This document shows positions 10,142 through 18,959 of a stretch of 64,000 nt of DNA, in pieces. The position numbers were made by a program, and so were the translations under genes. Below the pieces are notes generated by a model that had not been told where the DNA came from, ran no database searches, and was given only the letters and a program-made list of their open reading frames with translations. Every line of letters begins with the position of its first letter. Position 1 is the first letter of the stretch. The stretch comes from Roseobacter sp. SK209-2-6. Its GTDB lineage: Bacteria; Pseudomonadota; Alphaproteobacteria; Rhodobacterales; Rhodobacteraceae. The DNA lies in contig NZ_AAYC01000001.1 of NCBI RefSeq assembly GCF_000169455.1, positions 1-64,000 on the forward strand, read 5' to 3'.

Positions 10142-11182
10142 CTAGAGGTTATCTTCCACCCGGAACCCTTCAGGGATATTGTCTTGGCCTTCCAAAAGGA
10201 GGTCTGCCATGATCTCTGCCACTTTGGGCGCCATGCCAAAGCCGATTTTGAAGCCGCCATTGGCGATGAAGTGATCTTGCTTGTCCGGCCAAGCTCCGAG
10301 CAATGGCGCGCGGGTCTTGGCGCGGGGGCGCACGCCTGCCCAGCGTTCGATGACCTCTGCCCCGTGTAAAAGTGGGAGGGCGGTGCAGGCCCTGGCAATG
10401 ACGTCCTCAAGCTGCTGGTCAGTACTGGAGGGATCATCAAAATCGCGCTCGCTGGTGGAGCCTATCGCCAGGGTTCCATCCGCATGGGGAATGATGTGCA
10501 ACCCATCGGCGTAGAGCTGCGGTACTTCTCCGGCGTCAAAGCGCAGGAGTGCGGATTGGCCTTTGACACCATTACCGACGGATTTGCCAAAGACTGTAGA
10601 TAGCTCCAACAAGCCCCGATACCCCGTGGCATGGACAACCTTACCCTGATCAGGAGCTTCGCTTTGAACCTCAACCCCGTGTACCGACAGGGCGGCTTGC
10701 AGGGCAGCGCCACAACGGCGGGGGTGCATGCGGGCACTCAGCGTGTCATGCACCACAAAGCCGGTAGCGCTGGGCGGGCACCAGGTGCCAAGTTCCTCGG
10801 CTTTGCACACCCGCCATTCTGCCATCCCTTGCCAGAAATCGCGCGCGGTGACTTCACGCTGGCGGGCAAGTTCAAGCGCGCGGGCATCATTTAGCGGCTG
10901 CAGGCGACCGGTGCGGCCATAGCCCGTGGAAACTCCGCCGACCTCTTCTACAGCGCTCCAAAACTCCTGTGCCATCAGCAGGCTTTCCAGCTGGAACTGC
11001 TTTTTGGCGTTCCAATTTTCGGGTACATGTGGGGCCAGGGCGCCAACCAAGCCGCCGCTGGAGCCGGAGCCTATGCCATAGGGGTCAACCACCTGGACCC
11101 TTGCGCCACGTTTGAGGCAGGCCCAGGCAATCGAGAGCCCAAAGGCGCCCGCCCCTCTGACTGTTACATCTGCCATTGCCAT
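10142..11182 (-). CDS. FAD-dependent oxidoreductase, DAO family (candidate MnmC oxidase half)
   Basis: This 346-residue D-amino-acid-oxidase-fold protein has an N-terminal dinucleotide loop (GAGAFGLSIAWACLKRGARV) and a C-terminal FAD segment (IERWAGVRPRAKTRAPLLG, then ANGGFKIGFGMAPKVAEIMA). The SGGLVGALAPHVPENWNAKK region and the divergent mnmD partner suggest it is the stand-alone equivalent of the MnmC oxidase domain, which removes the carboxymethyl group from cmnm5(s2)U34 of tRNA. Glycine/D-amino acid oxidase (ThiO-like) is the alternative. ATG 11182 follows GGGA at good spacing; ATG 11176 is also possible. Confidence 0.75.
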   Translation of the reverse strand: MAMADVTVRGAGAFGLSIAWACLKRGARVQVVDPYGIGSGSSGGLVGALAPHVPENWNAKKQFQLESLLMAQEFWSAVEEVGGVSTGYGRTGRLQPLNDARALELARQREVTARDFWQGMAEWRVCKAEELGTWCPPSATGFVVHDTLSARMHPRRCGAALQAALSVHGVEVQSEAPDQGKVVHATGYRGLLELSTVFGKSVGNGVKGQSALLRFDAGEVPQLYADGLHIIPHADGTLAIGSTSERDFDDPSSTDQQLEDVIARACTALPLLHGAEVIERWAGVRPRAKTRAPLLGAWPDKQDHFIANGGFKIGFGMAPKVAEIMADLLLEGQDNIPEGFRVEDNL

Positions 11183-11241
11183 TTTCTTTCCCTTTCGCCA
11201 GTCTCGCGCGCGATCCGGCTCTTCACATAAGGGATATTAGC

Positions 11242-11910
11242 ATGGCAGACCAGCAGGCCCGCCTTTCATGGCGCGATGGTAAGATTCCGGTCTCCGATCA
11301 ATTCGACGACCCTTATTTTTCGATCCAGGATGGCCTGGCAGAGACTGAGCATGTTTTCCTTGCGGGCAATGACCTGCCAGCCAGATTTACTCCTGGGTTC
11401 CAGATTGCTGAATTGGGGTTTGGCACGGGTCTGAACATGCTTGCTGTGTGGCGGGCCTGGGAGCAGTCTGGACAGAGCGGAACACTGCATTTCACCAGTT
11501 TTGAGGCCTTTCCCATGACGCCGGATGAAATGGCAAAAGCGCTGGACGCTTTTCCTGCCATCACGCCTTGGGCTGAGCGTTTTTTGGAACACTGGTCAGG
11601 GCAAGGGCACTGTGATCTGGGGAACCTGCAGCTCGAGGTTGTCATTGGCGACGCGCGCATGTCGCTGCCAGAGTGGGCAGGTAAGGCAGATGCCTGGTTT
11701 CTGGACGGGTTCTCACCCGCGAAGAACCCGGAGTTATGGCAAGAGGATCTGTTGCAATCGGTGGCGGATCATACCTGTCCGGGCGGATCGGCAGCCACCT
11801 ATACGGCTGCGGGTTTTGTACGCAGAGGGCTTGAAGCGGCGGGCTTTGCCGTCACCCGCATTCCCGGCTATGGGCGCAAACGGCATATGACGAAAGCGGA
11901 ATTGGCATGA
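11242..11910 (+). CDS. mnmD: tRNA (5-methylaminomethyl-2-thiouridine)(34)-methyltransferase MnmD
   Basis: This 222-residue DUF752 methyltransferase has the SAM-binding motif IAELGFGTGLNMLAVW and the catalytic-site segment DAWFLDGFSPAKNPELW seen in the MnmC N-terminal domain. It would methylate nm5U34 to mnm5U34 in tRNAs. The start at 11242 is chosen because AAGGGA lies 7 nt before it. In E. coli this activity is fused to the FAD oxidase; here the putative oxidase is a separate divergent gene and mnmD runs into an EamA transporter by a 4-bp ATGA overlap. Confidence 0.85.
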   Translation: MADQQARLSWRDGKIPVSDQFDDPYFSIQDGLAETEHVFLAGNDLPARFTPGFQIAELGFGTGLNMLAVWRAWEQSGQSGTLHFTSFEAFPMTPDEMAKALDAFPAITPWAERFLEHWSGQGHCDLGNLQLEVVIGDARMSLPEWAGKADAWFLDGFSPAKNPELWQEDLLQSVADHTCPGGSAATYTAAGFVRRGLEAAGFAVTRIPGYGRKRHMTKAELA

Positions 11911-12827
11911 GCAACGCGCAGGCCCTGGAACAAGGTCAAAGTTCCGGCAAAGGCCAGACAAACAATGTGACACTCGGCATCCTCCTGATGATCGGGGCGA
12001 CAATTGTTTTTGCCCTACAGGATGGGATTTCGCGCCATCTGGCAGGCACTTATAACACCTATATGGTGGTCATGGTACGCTACTGGTTCTTTGCCGCATT
12101 TGTGGTCTTTCTGGCGATGCGTGCACCGGGTGGCATCCGTGAAACGGCCCGCACCGATCAATTGTGGCTGCAGATATTCCGGGGCGTGTTGCTGGTCGGT
12201 GAAATCTGCGTTGCGGTCTATGGCTTTACCATTCTGGGCCTCATCGAAAGCCAGGCCGTGTTCATCTGTTATCCGCTCTTGGTGGCTGCACTCAGCGGGC
12301 CGGTCCTGGGTGAGAAAGTCGGCTGGCGGCGCTGGGCCGCTATTGGGGTTGGCCTGATCGGGGTGATGATTATTCTACAGCCCGGCGTTGGCGTTTTCGA
12401 CCCTGCTGCGATCATCCCCTTTGTCTCTGCATTGATGTTTGCGGTCTACGGGTTGATCACACGCTATGCGGCGCGCCGGGATAGTACCGCCACCAGCTTT
12501 TTCTGGACCGGGGTCGCCGGGATGGTTTTCATGACTGCTGTAGGCATCTGGTTCTGGGAGCCGATGAGCCGGGGAGACTGGGGTTGGATGGCGCTTTTGT
12601 GCGTCTCTGGGGTGACCGGGCACTGGTTGCTGATCAAATGCTATGAGGTGGCCGAGGCCGGGGCGGTGCAGCCCTTTGCCTATTTCCACCTGATCTGGGC
12701 TGCCATCTTGGGGGTCATGGTCTTTGGTGAAGTCATCCGCATCAATGTGGCCACCGGAGCGGCCATCATTATTGCTGCGGGTCTGTTCACCCTATGGCGC
12801 GAAAGCCGCAAGCGTACTGCCAGCTAA
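11907..12827 (+). CDS. EamA/DMT-family transporter
   Basis: This 306-residue inner-membrane protein has ten predicted helices in two EamA repeats (about 22-158 and 165-298). Its start codon overlaps the mnmD stop codon, so the two are probably co-transcribed. Its 3' end overlaps the convergent lytic transglycosylase gene by 36 bp. The substrate is unknown; the second EamA protein of the window (3095-3985) has different flanks and a different regulator arrangement. Confidence 0.85.
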   Translation: MSNAQALEQGQSSGKGQTNNVTLGILLMIGATIVFALQDGISRHLAGTYNTYMVVMVRYWFFAAFVVFLAMRAPGGIRETARTDQLWLQIFRGVLLVGEICVAVYGFTILGLIESQAVFICYPLLVAALSGPVLGEKVGWRRWAAIGVGLIGVMIILQPGVGVFDPAAIIPFVSALMFAVYGLITRYAARRDSTATSFFWTGVAGMVFMTAVGIWFWEPMSRGDWGWMALLCVSGVTGHWLLIKCYEVAEAGAVQPFAYFHLIWAAILGVMVFGEVIRINVATGAAIIIAAGLFTLWRESRKRTAS

Positions 12828-14750
12828 TTCCTTTGAGAAGGGCACTGGCAACGGCTCCTTCCCAAGGCGTGCGCGATATACTGGTAGGCTCTCGGTGACT
12901 CGCATCACGTAGTTGCGGGTCTCATTAAAGGGAATGTGCTCGATCCAATCGACAATCTCAGGCGTGCCGCCGCGAGGGTCGCCATAGCGTTCCATCCAAC
13001 GGGTCGGGCGATGAGGGCCGGCGTTATACCCGGCTGCCATCATCACTACATTGCCGCTGAAGTCCCCCGCAAGTTTGGCCAGATATTGGCTGCCAAGCTT
13101 TGCATTGTAGTCCCATTCTTGAGTCAGGCGGCTTGTTTGGTGATTGGCAAGGATCCCCAGCTCACCTGCCACCAGCTTTGCCGTGGCGGGCATGATTTGC
13201 ATCAGCCCGCGCGCGCCTGCATGGCTGATGACAACCGGGTCAAATTCGCTCTCGCGACGCGCGATTGCCAGGGTCATCTCTGTCGCCATCGGGAGGTTCT
13301 TTTTTGCCACCGGATGCAGCGGGAAATAGGCCCCCTCCAGTTCCAATCCAGCGCGGGCTGCACGTTTGGAAATCATGACGGCTAGATGTGGCTCGCCCAG
13401 CTCGACTGCCATCTGGCCCAGCTGTCGGGCCTGTACCGGTGGCAGGCTTTCGACCTGATGGGTGAAGAACCGTTCTGCCAGGGTGACATCACCCGCTTGC
13501 AGCAAAAGCAACCCCGCTTCGGTGACAGAAGAGTTCAGGAAGGCCGCACTGCGCCAGGGCGGCAGCTTGGGGGGGGAAGCAAGCGCTGGATCAAAGCCAC
13601 GCCCCAGGGTTTCCGCTGCCAGGAGCCCATAAAAGGAGGTCTGATACTCCGCCGCCTTGGCATAGGCCTCATGCGCTTTGTCTACTTCACCAAGTGCCGC
13701 ATAGGCCCGGCCCAGCCAGTAACCGCCGCGTCCTATCGAGATTGGCGTCTCGATGGAGGCCAGGAACCGTTCAAAATGATAGATCGCGAGCTTTGGGTCA
13801 TCCAGCTTCTGGAGCGCGATATAGCCTGCCAGCCATTCACAATCAGAATAGCCATATCCGGCATCCGGAGTGGAGAAATGATGCGCGGCCAGTTGGTAGG
13901 CCTGTTCGTTCTTGCCGTCGCGCATCAACTGGCGCGCCATATCGCGACGGCGGCGTAGCCATTTTTCCGGCTCGCCAAGGCTTTCAGCGCTGGTACTGCG
14001 CGCCATCATCAGCTCAACTGCGGAATCGCGGCGCTTCTTTTTGTCACGCCAGGCAAATCTGTCATAGGCAAGGCCGGCTGATTTTTGCAGTTCAGCCGGA
14101 ACCGCAGCAATTTTAGCGTCAACCCCATTGGCTTGCTCTTGCAGCGCGAGACGTGCTTCTGCCAGGGCGCGCTGGCCTTTGGGCAAGAGGGGCAACATCC
14201 TACCCGCACTGACATCATGACTGTCCCACAAAAGGCGATCCACCCGTGCCGCGTGATGGGGGGCCAGGAGCTTTGCGTGATCCTTCAGATAGGCTTCTTG
14301 GATTGCGCTCCCCATTGGCATGGTATGCCAGGCCAGAACCAGTTCCGCTTCTCCACTGCCGCGCTCATCGCGCGCAATCAAGGCGCGCGCAAGGCTCAGC
14401 GCCCCTTCAGCGGTTTGCGGCTTTGCGTCTTTGTAGAATTCCAGCACCACATCATGAGGCTCTGCCGCTATCAGGGGCTCGTTGCGGCGCCGGAGATAGG
14501 GCAGCCCGGGCCAGTCTGGCCTGCGGGACAGGAACATCATGACATCCCCAGCAGAGCCAAGTCGCGCGCGCAAACGGTGCCATTCCACGATATCCCGCGC
14601 CACAGTGCCTTCACCCCCTGCCGTGGTGAGTGCTTCATTCCATTTCTCGCTCTGCATCAGTGCCAGCGCGTCCTCTAGCGGGCGCGCGGCACCTTGATGG
14701 GGCAATGCGCTGAAAAGCAGCAGAGATATAAGAGTTAGAATGCGTGTCAT
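12792..14750 (-). CDS. Soluble lytic murein transglycosylase (Slt family)
   Basis: This 652-residue exported protein begins with a signal peptide (MTRILTLISLLLFSALPHQG) from ATG 14750. A long alpha-helical superhelix follows (about 30-470), then the SLT catalytic domain from about 480. The catalytic Glu sits in RRESEFDP (about residue 500), followed by GLMQIMPATA and AGYNAGPHR. It cleaves the glycosidic bond of peptidoglycan to form 1,6-anhydromuropeptides in the periplasm. An upstream ATG at 14816 is open but would bury the signal peptide. Confidence 0.9.
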   Translation of the reverse strand: MTRILTLISLLLFSALPHQGAARPLEDALALMQSEKWNEALTTAGGEGTVARDIVEWHRLRARLGSAGDVMMFLSRRPDWPGLPYLRRRNEPLIAAEPHDVVLEFYKDAKPQTAEGALSLARALIARDERGSGEAELVLAWHTMPMGSAIQEAYLKDHAKLLAPHHAARVDRLLWDSHDVSAGRMLPLLPKGQRALAEARLALQEQANGVDAKIAAVPAELQKSAGLAYDRFAWRDKKKRRDSAVELMMARSTSAESLGEPEKWLRRRRDMARQLMRDGKNEQAYQLAAHHFSTPDAGYGYSDCEWLAGYIALQKLDDPKLAIYHFERFLASIETPISIGRGGYWLGRAYAALGEVDKAHEAYAKAAEYQTSFYGLLAAETLGRGFDPALASPPKLPPWRSAAFLNSSVTEAGLLLLQAGDVTLAERFFTHQVESLPPVQARQLGQMAVELGEPHLAVMISKRAARAGLELEGAYFPLHPVAKKNLPMATEMTLAIARRESEFDPVVISHAGARGLMQIMPATAKLVAGELGILANHQTSRLTQEWDYNAKLGSQYLAKLAGDFSGNVVMMAAGYNAGPHRPTRWMERYGDPRGGTPEIVDWIEHIPFNETRNYVMRVTESLPVYRARLGKEPLPVPFSKELAGSTLAAFAP

Positions 14751-14888
14751 GACTTGCTTTTTAATGCCTTCAAAGGATAGAGGCATTGACGATAGTTCGT
14801 GCAGGGCCAGTATCAACTCAAAATCTGGTCATGTCCATTTCAAGGCAGGCCTCCGCCTGTCAGATCCCGATGCTAAAGGAGCGTGCCC

Positions 14889-15761
14889 ATGTTCAAAGGC
14901 TCTATGCCAGCCCTCGTCACTCCGTTCAATAACGGCGAGTTGGATCTGGATGCGCTTAAACGCTTGGTCGAATGGCATATTGCCGAAGGGTCCAGCGCTT
15001 TGGTGCCGGTTGGAACAACCGGTGAAAGCCCAACCCTGACCCATGATGAGCATGAGGCGGTTATTGCCGAGGTGGTCAAGGCTGCAGCTGGTCGCGTGCC
15101 GGTCATCGCCGGTGCAGGCTCCAACAATACCGTTGAAACGATTCGCTTTGTTGAGTTCGCGCAGAAGGTTGGCGCCGATGCGGCCCTTGTTGTGACCCCC
15201 TACTACAACAAGCCGACACAGCGCGGTCTGCTGGCACATTTTCAGGCAGCCCATGACTGCGCCGATGTGCCGATCATCATTTACAACATCCCCGGTCGCT
15301 CCATTGTGGATATGACCCCTGCGACGATGGGTGAGTTGGCCAAACTGCCACGTATCATTGGCGTTAAGGATGCCACTGGTGATATCGCCCGGGTCAGCCA
15401 GCAACGCGCTTCTTGCGGTGCAGATTTTGTCCAACTTTCTGGCGAGGATGCGACTGCGCTGGGCTTTAATGCCCATGGTGGCGTCGGGTGCATTTCCGTG
15501 ACCGCCAATGTGGCGCCAAAACTCTGCGCTGAGTTCCAGGCCGCAACCCTTGCGGGCGACTATGCAAAGGCGCTGGAGTATCAGGACAAGCTGATGCCGC
15601 TGCATGAGGCGATCTTTATCGAGCCAGGCCTGGTTGGTGCCAAATATGGTCTCAGCAAATTGGGGCTTTGCAGCGAAGAGGTTCGCTCTCCGCTCACTGG
15701 CCTTGAGGAAAGCACCAAGGCCGCCATCGACGCCGCCATGGCGCATGCTGGTTTGCTGTAA
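14889..15761 (+). CDS. dapA: 4-hydroxy-tetrahydrodipicolinate synthase
   Basis: This 290-residue TIM-barrel enzyme condenses pyruvate with aspartate semialdehyde in lysine/diaminopimelate synthesis. The Schiff-base lysine is K160 (GVKDATGD). Active-site residues are visible as GTTGES (41-46), Y106 in TPYYNKP, Y132 in IYNIPGR and R137. The ATG at 14889 is chosen over the upstream GTG because AAGGAG (14876-14881) is 7 nt away from it. It is divergent from the lytic transglycosylase and ends in a strong terminator. Confidence 0.95.
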   Translation: MFKGSMPALVTPFNNGELDLDALKRLVEWHIAEGSSALVPVGTTGESPTLTHDEHEAVIAEVVKAAAGRVPVIAGAGSNNTVETIRFVEFAQKVGADAALVVTPYYNKPTQRGLLAHFQAAHDCADVPIIIYNIPGRSIVDMTPATMGELAKLPRIIGVKDATGDIARVSQQRASCGADFVQLSGEDATALGFNAHGGVGCISVTANVAPKLCAEFQAATLAGDYAKALEYQDKLMPLHEAIFIEPGLVGAKYGLSKLGLCSEEVRSPLTGLEESTKAAIDAAMAHAGLL

Positions 15762-15788
15762 CCTTTTGCGACCCAAATCAATTTGACT

Positions 15789-15822
15789 AAGGCCCCGCAT
15801 ATCCTGCGGGGCCTTTTTTTTC
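15789..15822 (+). terminator. Intrinsic terminator after dapA
   Basis: AAGGCCCCGC pairs with GCGGGGCC(TT) across ATATCCT and is followed by a run of T. It lies between dapA and the convergent AhpD-like gene and may serve both. Confidence 0.9.
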
Positions 15823-15827
15823 ACCTC

Positions 15828-16289
15828 TCACGCTGCAGCGGTTTCACCCTCAGCGGGGTGTGGAATTGCAAAACCTATAGCGAGGCGGTTCCAGGCGTTG
15901 ATCGTGGTCACCAAGAGGGACAGCGCCACCTGTTCGCGGGTGTCAAAGTGCTTGGCCAACTCTTTGTAGATCTCATCGGGCGCTCCTTTGGTGCTGATTT
16001 CGGTCAGACATTCGGTCCAGCCAAGCGCTGCACATTCACGCGGTGAAAAGAGAGAGGATTCTCGCCAGGCATTCAGCAGGTGCATGCGGGTGTCGCTTTC
16101 CCCGTGCCTGCGTGCGTCATGGCTATGCATATGAATGCAAAAGGCACAGTGATTGATCTGAGAGGCGCGGAGTTTCACCAATTCGATCAGGCTATGCTCC
16201 AAACCGCTGTTGGCGATGGTTTCTTCCAGCGCGAGCATGGGTTTCATCAGATCTGGGGCAACCGAAAAATGGTCGATGCGGGCTGTCAT
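15828..16289 (-). CDS. Carboxymuconolactone decarboxylase / AhpD-like peroxidase family protein
   Basis: This 153-residue all-helical protein carries the AhpD redox motif CAFCIHMH, with C48 and C51 in a CxxC arrangement followed by His. Such proteins act as thiol peroxidases or disulfide reductases in the cytoplasm. The start at 16289 has AGGAGA 6 nt upstream; the frame extends to 16316 without a better site. It is convergent with dapA and not obviously linked to neighbours. Confidence 0.85.
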   Translation of the reverse strand: MTARIDHFSVAPDLMKPMLALEETIANSGLEHSLIELVKLRASQINHCAFCIHMHSHDARRHGESDTRMHLLNAWRESSLFSPRECAALGWTECLTEISTKGAPDEIYKELAKHFDTREQVALSLLVTTINAWNRLAIGFAIPHPAEGETAAA

Positions 16290-16356
16290 TGTCTTCTCCT
16301 GTTTGGTGACATGCAAAGAAGACGAAGCGGCGCAGCAGGTTGTGACAGGTAACAGG

Positions 16357-16383
16357 AAAAAAGAGCGCCCAGATGGGGCGCTC
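16357..16383 (-). terminator. Intrinsic terminator of the soeBC transcript
   Basis: On the minus strand GAGCGCCC and GGGCGCTC (16376-16383 and 16363-16370) form an 8-bp stem followed by six T, 27 bp after the soeC stop. Confidence 0.9.
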
Positions 16384-16409
16384 TGTCATTCAACGTTTCG
16401 CTGTGATTT

Positions 16410-17297
16410 TTAGCGTTTGCCGTAGTATAGGCCAACAACATGTTCTGCCTGGGCAAAGAACAGCCAGCGTGAGGCCATGATGCCGGCAATATGCGCAAGC
16501 ACGGCAACAGCGGCCATCAGGTGTTTTGCCATGCTCGATTCCGTCGGCAGCCAAAGGCACAGGATTGGCAGGATAAAGCCCAGGATCAAAGCGATGCCGC
16601 GCAGTTTCTGAATATGTTTGCGGCCAACCACATATACAAATTCCCGCAGCAGGTAGTTGCTGCCGGTATGGGGCGGTTCAAAGGCGCGCACTGCACCTCG
16701 ATCTCCCAGGCCGGTTGCTGTTCCCATGGTGGTCCCAGAGGAGGCAAAGGCTTGATCCCCCTTGTGCCAATAGGCCAGTTGGACAACGCCCGCAGCCAGC
16801 AAAAGCCAAGGAGCCAGGCTCTCTTGTCCTGCCAAAAGGGCACCGCCCGACAGGCTGAAGGAAAGGAACATGACCGGGGTCACGGACATGTTCCAGCGCG
16901 GAATGGTCTTCAGCTGCGTATAGATCATCGAAGTGGTGAAGACGGTGGCAATGCTGAGGGCCGCGCCAATGAGACCAAGAAGCGTCCAGTGGGTTTCCAG
17001 GAATACGGCGCCAATGGCGTAGAGCCCCATGACCAGGAGTGCGGCAACAGCGCAGACGCCCTCACGGCTGAGCCAGCTGGTCTTCCACTGCGTGAAAGCA
17101 CGCCAGGCACGTTCTGGATGGCCAAGGTGAAAAGTCGAGGCCAGCAATCCGCCAACCGCCAGCCCATAGGCGATGGCGTAGAAGACAAAGGCGACCCAGC
17201 CAGTAACCGGCGGGAAGCCCAGCCCCAGATAGGCCAAGAGGCCAAAGCCAAGTCCTGAAAGTGTGGTGAAAAGGATAACTGATGGTGCGGGATGCAT
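16410..17297 (-). CDS. soeC: Sulfite dehydrogenase membrane anchor subunit SoeC (DmsC-like)
   Basis: This 295-residue DmsC-family protein with about eight membrane helices anchors the molybdoenzyme to the cytoplasmic face of the inner membrane and passes electrons to quinone. The conserved early region (LASTFHLGHPERAWRAFTQW) is present. Its ATG shares one base with the soeB stop (TGATG), so the two are tightly coupled. DMSO reductase anchor is the generic annotation; the xsc/pta neighbourhood makes sulfite oxidation far more likely. Confidence 0.8.
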   Translation of the reverse strand: MHPAPSVILFTTLSGLGFGLLAYLGLGFPPVTGWVAFVFYAIAYGLAVGGLLASTFHLGHPERAWRAFTQWKTSWLSREGVCAVAALLVMGLYAIGAVFLETHWTLLGLIGAALSIATVFTTSMIYTQLKTIPRWNMSVTPVMFLSFSLSGGALLAGQESLAPWLLLAAGVVQLAYWHKGDQAFASSGTTMGTATGLGDRGAVRAFEPPHTGSNYLLREFVYVVGRKHIQKLRGIALILGFILPILCLWLPTESSMAKHLMAAVAVLAHIAGIMASRWLFFAQAEHVVGLYYGKR

Positions 17298-18061
17298 CAG
17301 GAAGCTCCTCCCGGTAGTTTATCAAGTGCCTTGTCGAGCCAGCCCATAAAGCCGCCTGCCTCCTCAGTGACGGGTGCGAGCAGCGGGGCAAGGACATCGA
17401 TCTGATCTTCGATCTGGTCTTTTGGACGCGGTGGCAGGTATTTGTTCACGGGTTTGGTGCCCATTTCGGGCATTAGATCCATACCGCCGCGCTCTGCCAC
17501 CAGTTTGGAAACATCGCTATTGGGGTCGCCCAGATCACCAAAATGCCGGGCACCCGCGGGGCAGGTGCGCACACAGGAGGGGACTCGGTCCACCTCGGGC
17601 AGGTTCTCGTTGTAGATCCGGTCCACACAAAGCGTGCATTTCTTCATCACGCCTTCGGCCAGATCGAGTTCCCGTGCGCCATAGGGGCAGGACCAGGCAC
17701 AGAGTCCGCAACCGATGCAATTGTCCTCGTTGACAAGCACGATACCATCTTCAACTCGCTTGTAGCTGGCGCCGGTGGGGCAGACGGTGACGCAGGGCGC
17801 GTCCTCACAGTGCAGGCAAGATTTTGGGAAATGGATCAATTGGGCGTGCCCCTCGTCGGGCTGCACCTCGAAACTATGCACCCGGTTCAAGAAGGTGCCT
17901 GACGGATCCCCGCCATAGGCGTCCTGATCGCTAAGTGGGGCCCCGTAGTTTTCGGTGTTCCAGCCTTTGCAGGAAATCACGCAGGCATGACATCCAACAC
18001 AGGTATCGAGATCAATGACCAGACCCATCTTGCGGTCGGTGGTGGTAGGAAGTTCCGTCAT
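17297..18061 (-). CDS. soeB: Sulfite dehydrogenase iron-sulfur subunit SoeB
   Basis: The 254-residue protein holds four cysteine clusters for [4Fe-4S] centres: CVGCHACVISC, CLHCEDAPCVTVC, CIGCGLCAWSC and KCTLC with a later CVRTC. It transfers electrons from the molybdenum subunit to SoeC. No twin-arginine signal is present, consistent with a cytoplasmic complex. In related clusters soeB directly follows soeA, but here 898 bp carrying an opposite-strand gene lie between them, so soeBC needs its own promoter or read-through. Confidence 0.82.
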   Translation of the reverse strand: MTELPTTTDRKMGLVIDLDTCVGCHACVISCKGWNTENYGAPLSDQDAYGGDPSGTFLNRVHSFEVQPDEGHAQLIHFPKSCLHCEDAPCVTVCPTGASYKRVEDGIVLVNEDNCIGCGLCAWSCPYGARELDLAEGVMKKCTLCVDRIYNENLPEVDRVPSCVRTCPAGARHFGDLGDPNSDVSKLVAERGGMDLMPEMGTKPVNKYLPPRPKDQIEDQIDVLAPLLAPVTEEAGGFMGWLDKALDKLPGGAS

Positions 18062-18168
18062 ATCTGGCTCCGTCCGGTGAGGGGGCTTGCTGGATTCATT
18101 ACTTGTCCGAAGGCGAGGGGCTCTCTAGCTTCTTGCGCGTGGGTTATTGTGTGAATGGAGAATTCCAG

Positions 18169-18843
18169 ATGAATATTTTGAAGACAGTCATTGTAACACT
18201 CTGCCTTTTTGGCGGCAGTTCGGTGGGGGCGACGACCCTTACCGAAGATTTTTCCTCTGGCCTCAACGGCTGGCGGGTATTTGGCACTTCCGGTGCTCAG
18301 CAACCTGGAGGGACCGCTGACAATGGGGCTGCCATCGTAGTTCAGCCGTCTGGTGGGCCCAGTGGCGCCTCGGATGCTTGGCTTTCGCTTGATGACACCA
18401 ATAGCACCTGGATGCATGCGGTGTTCGGCAACGGATGGACCGGTGATCTTTCGGGCTTTGACGGGGGCGATTTCTCGCTCGATTACATCCGTACCGTGCC
18501 TGCGTCCGGCGGCTCTCTTTTTGGCAGCTTCGGTTTTCTGCGGGTGAGCGGTGGTGGCCAGACGGTTGGCCTCGACATCATTGGTCCAGACCCGAGTTCC
18601 ACCTGGGCAACGGCCTCGATTGGGTTCTCCGCCAGCACCTTTGGCGTGTCGCAGAGCACCTGGACGAACATTCTGACAAATGTGACCGAGATTCGGATCC
18701 AGACTGAGAGCACCAGTGGATTTACCGAAGTCGTTGGGTTGGACAATGTGACCCTTGCCGCCGTGCCACTGCCAGCGAGCCTTTTGCTGCTGCTGAGTGC
18801 CATCGGAGGATTGGGTCTGCGTCGCCGCATTGTTAAAGGCTAA
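18169..18843 (+). CDS. Secreted VPLPA-CTERM sorting-domain protein
   Basis: The 224-residue protein has a signal peptide (MNILKTVIVTLCLFGGSSVG). A beta-rich body follows, in which GDLSGFDGGDFSLDY recalls laminin-B-type domains. It ends in a PEP-CTERM-like tail: VPLPAS, a hydrophobic helix (LLLLLSAIGGLGL) and RRR. Such tails direct processing by a dedicated exosortase and attachment or release at the cell surface. The start at 18169 has GGAG 8 nt upstream. The gene lies inside the soe cluster on the opposite strand with its own terminator, suggesting insertion. No exosortase is in the window. Confidence 0.8.
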   Translation: MNILKTVIVTLCLFGGSSVGATTLTEDFSSGLNGWRVFGTSGAQQPGGTADNGAAIVVQPSGGPSGASDAWLSLDDTNSTWMHAVFGNGWTGDLSGFDGGDFSLDYIRTVPASGGSLFGSFGFLRVSGGGQTVGLDIIGPDPSSTWATASIGFSASTFGVSQSTWTNILTNVTEIRIQTESTSGFTEVVGLDNVTLAAVPLPASLLLLLSAIGGLGLRRRIVKG

Positions 18844-18852
18844 CCTTTCTGG

Positions 18853-18879
18853 GCGGCCCTGGTGTTGGGCCGCTTTTTT
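18853..18879 (+). terminator. Intrinsic terminator after the VPLPA-CTERM gene
   Basis: GCGGCCC (18853-18859) pairs with GGGCCGC (18867-18873) and is followed by six T on the plus strand only. On the minus strand no T run follows the stem, so transcripts from soeA might pass through. Confidence 0.85.
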
Positions 18880-18959
18880 GCTGGCCGCGTCCGTTTTCAA
18901 ATGGATGCGGCCAGTGTCCCTTTTAGCAGACTTACTCAGAGCTGGGGTGATCCTTGAGA

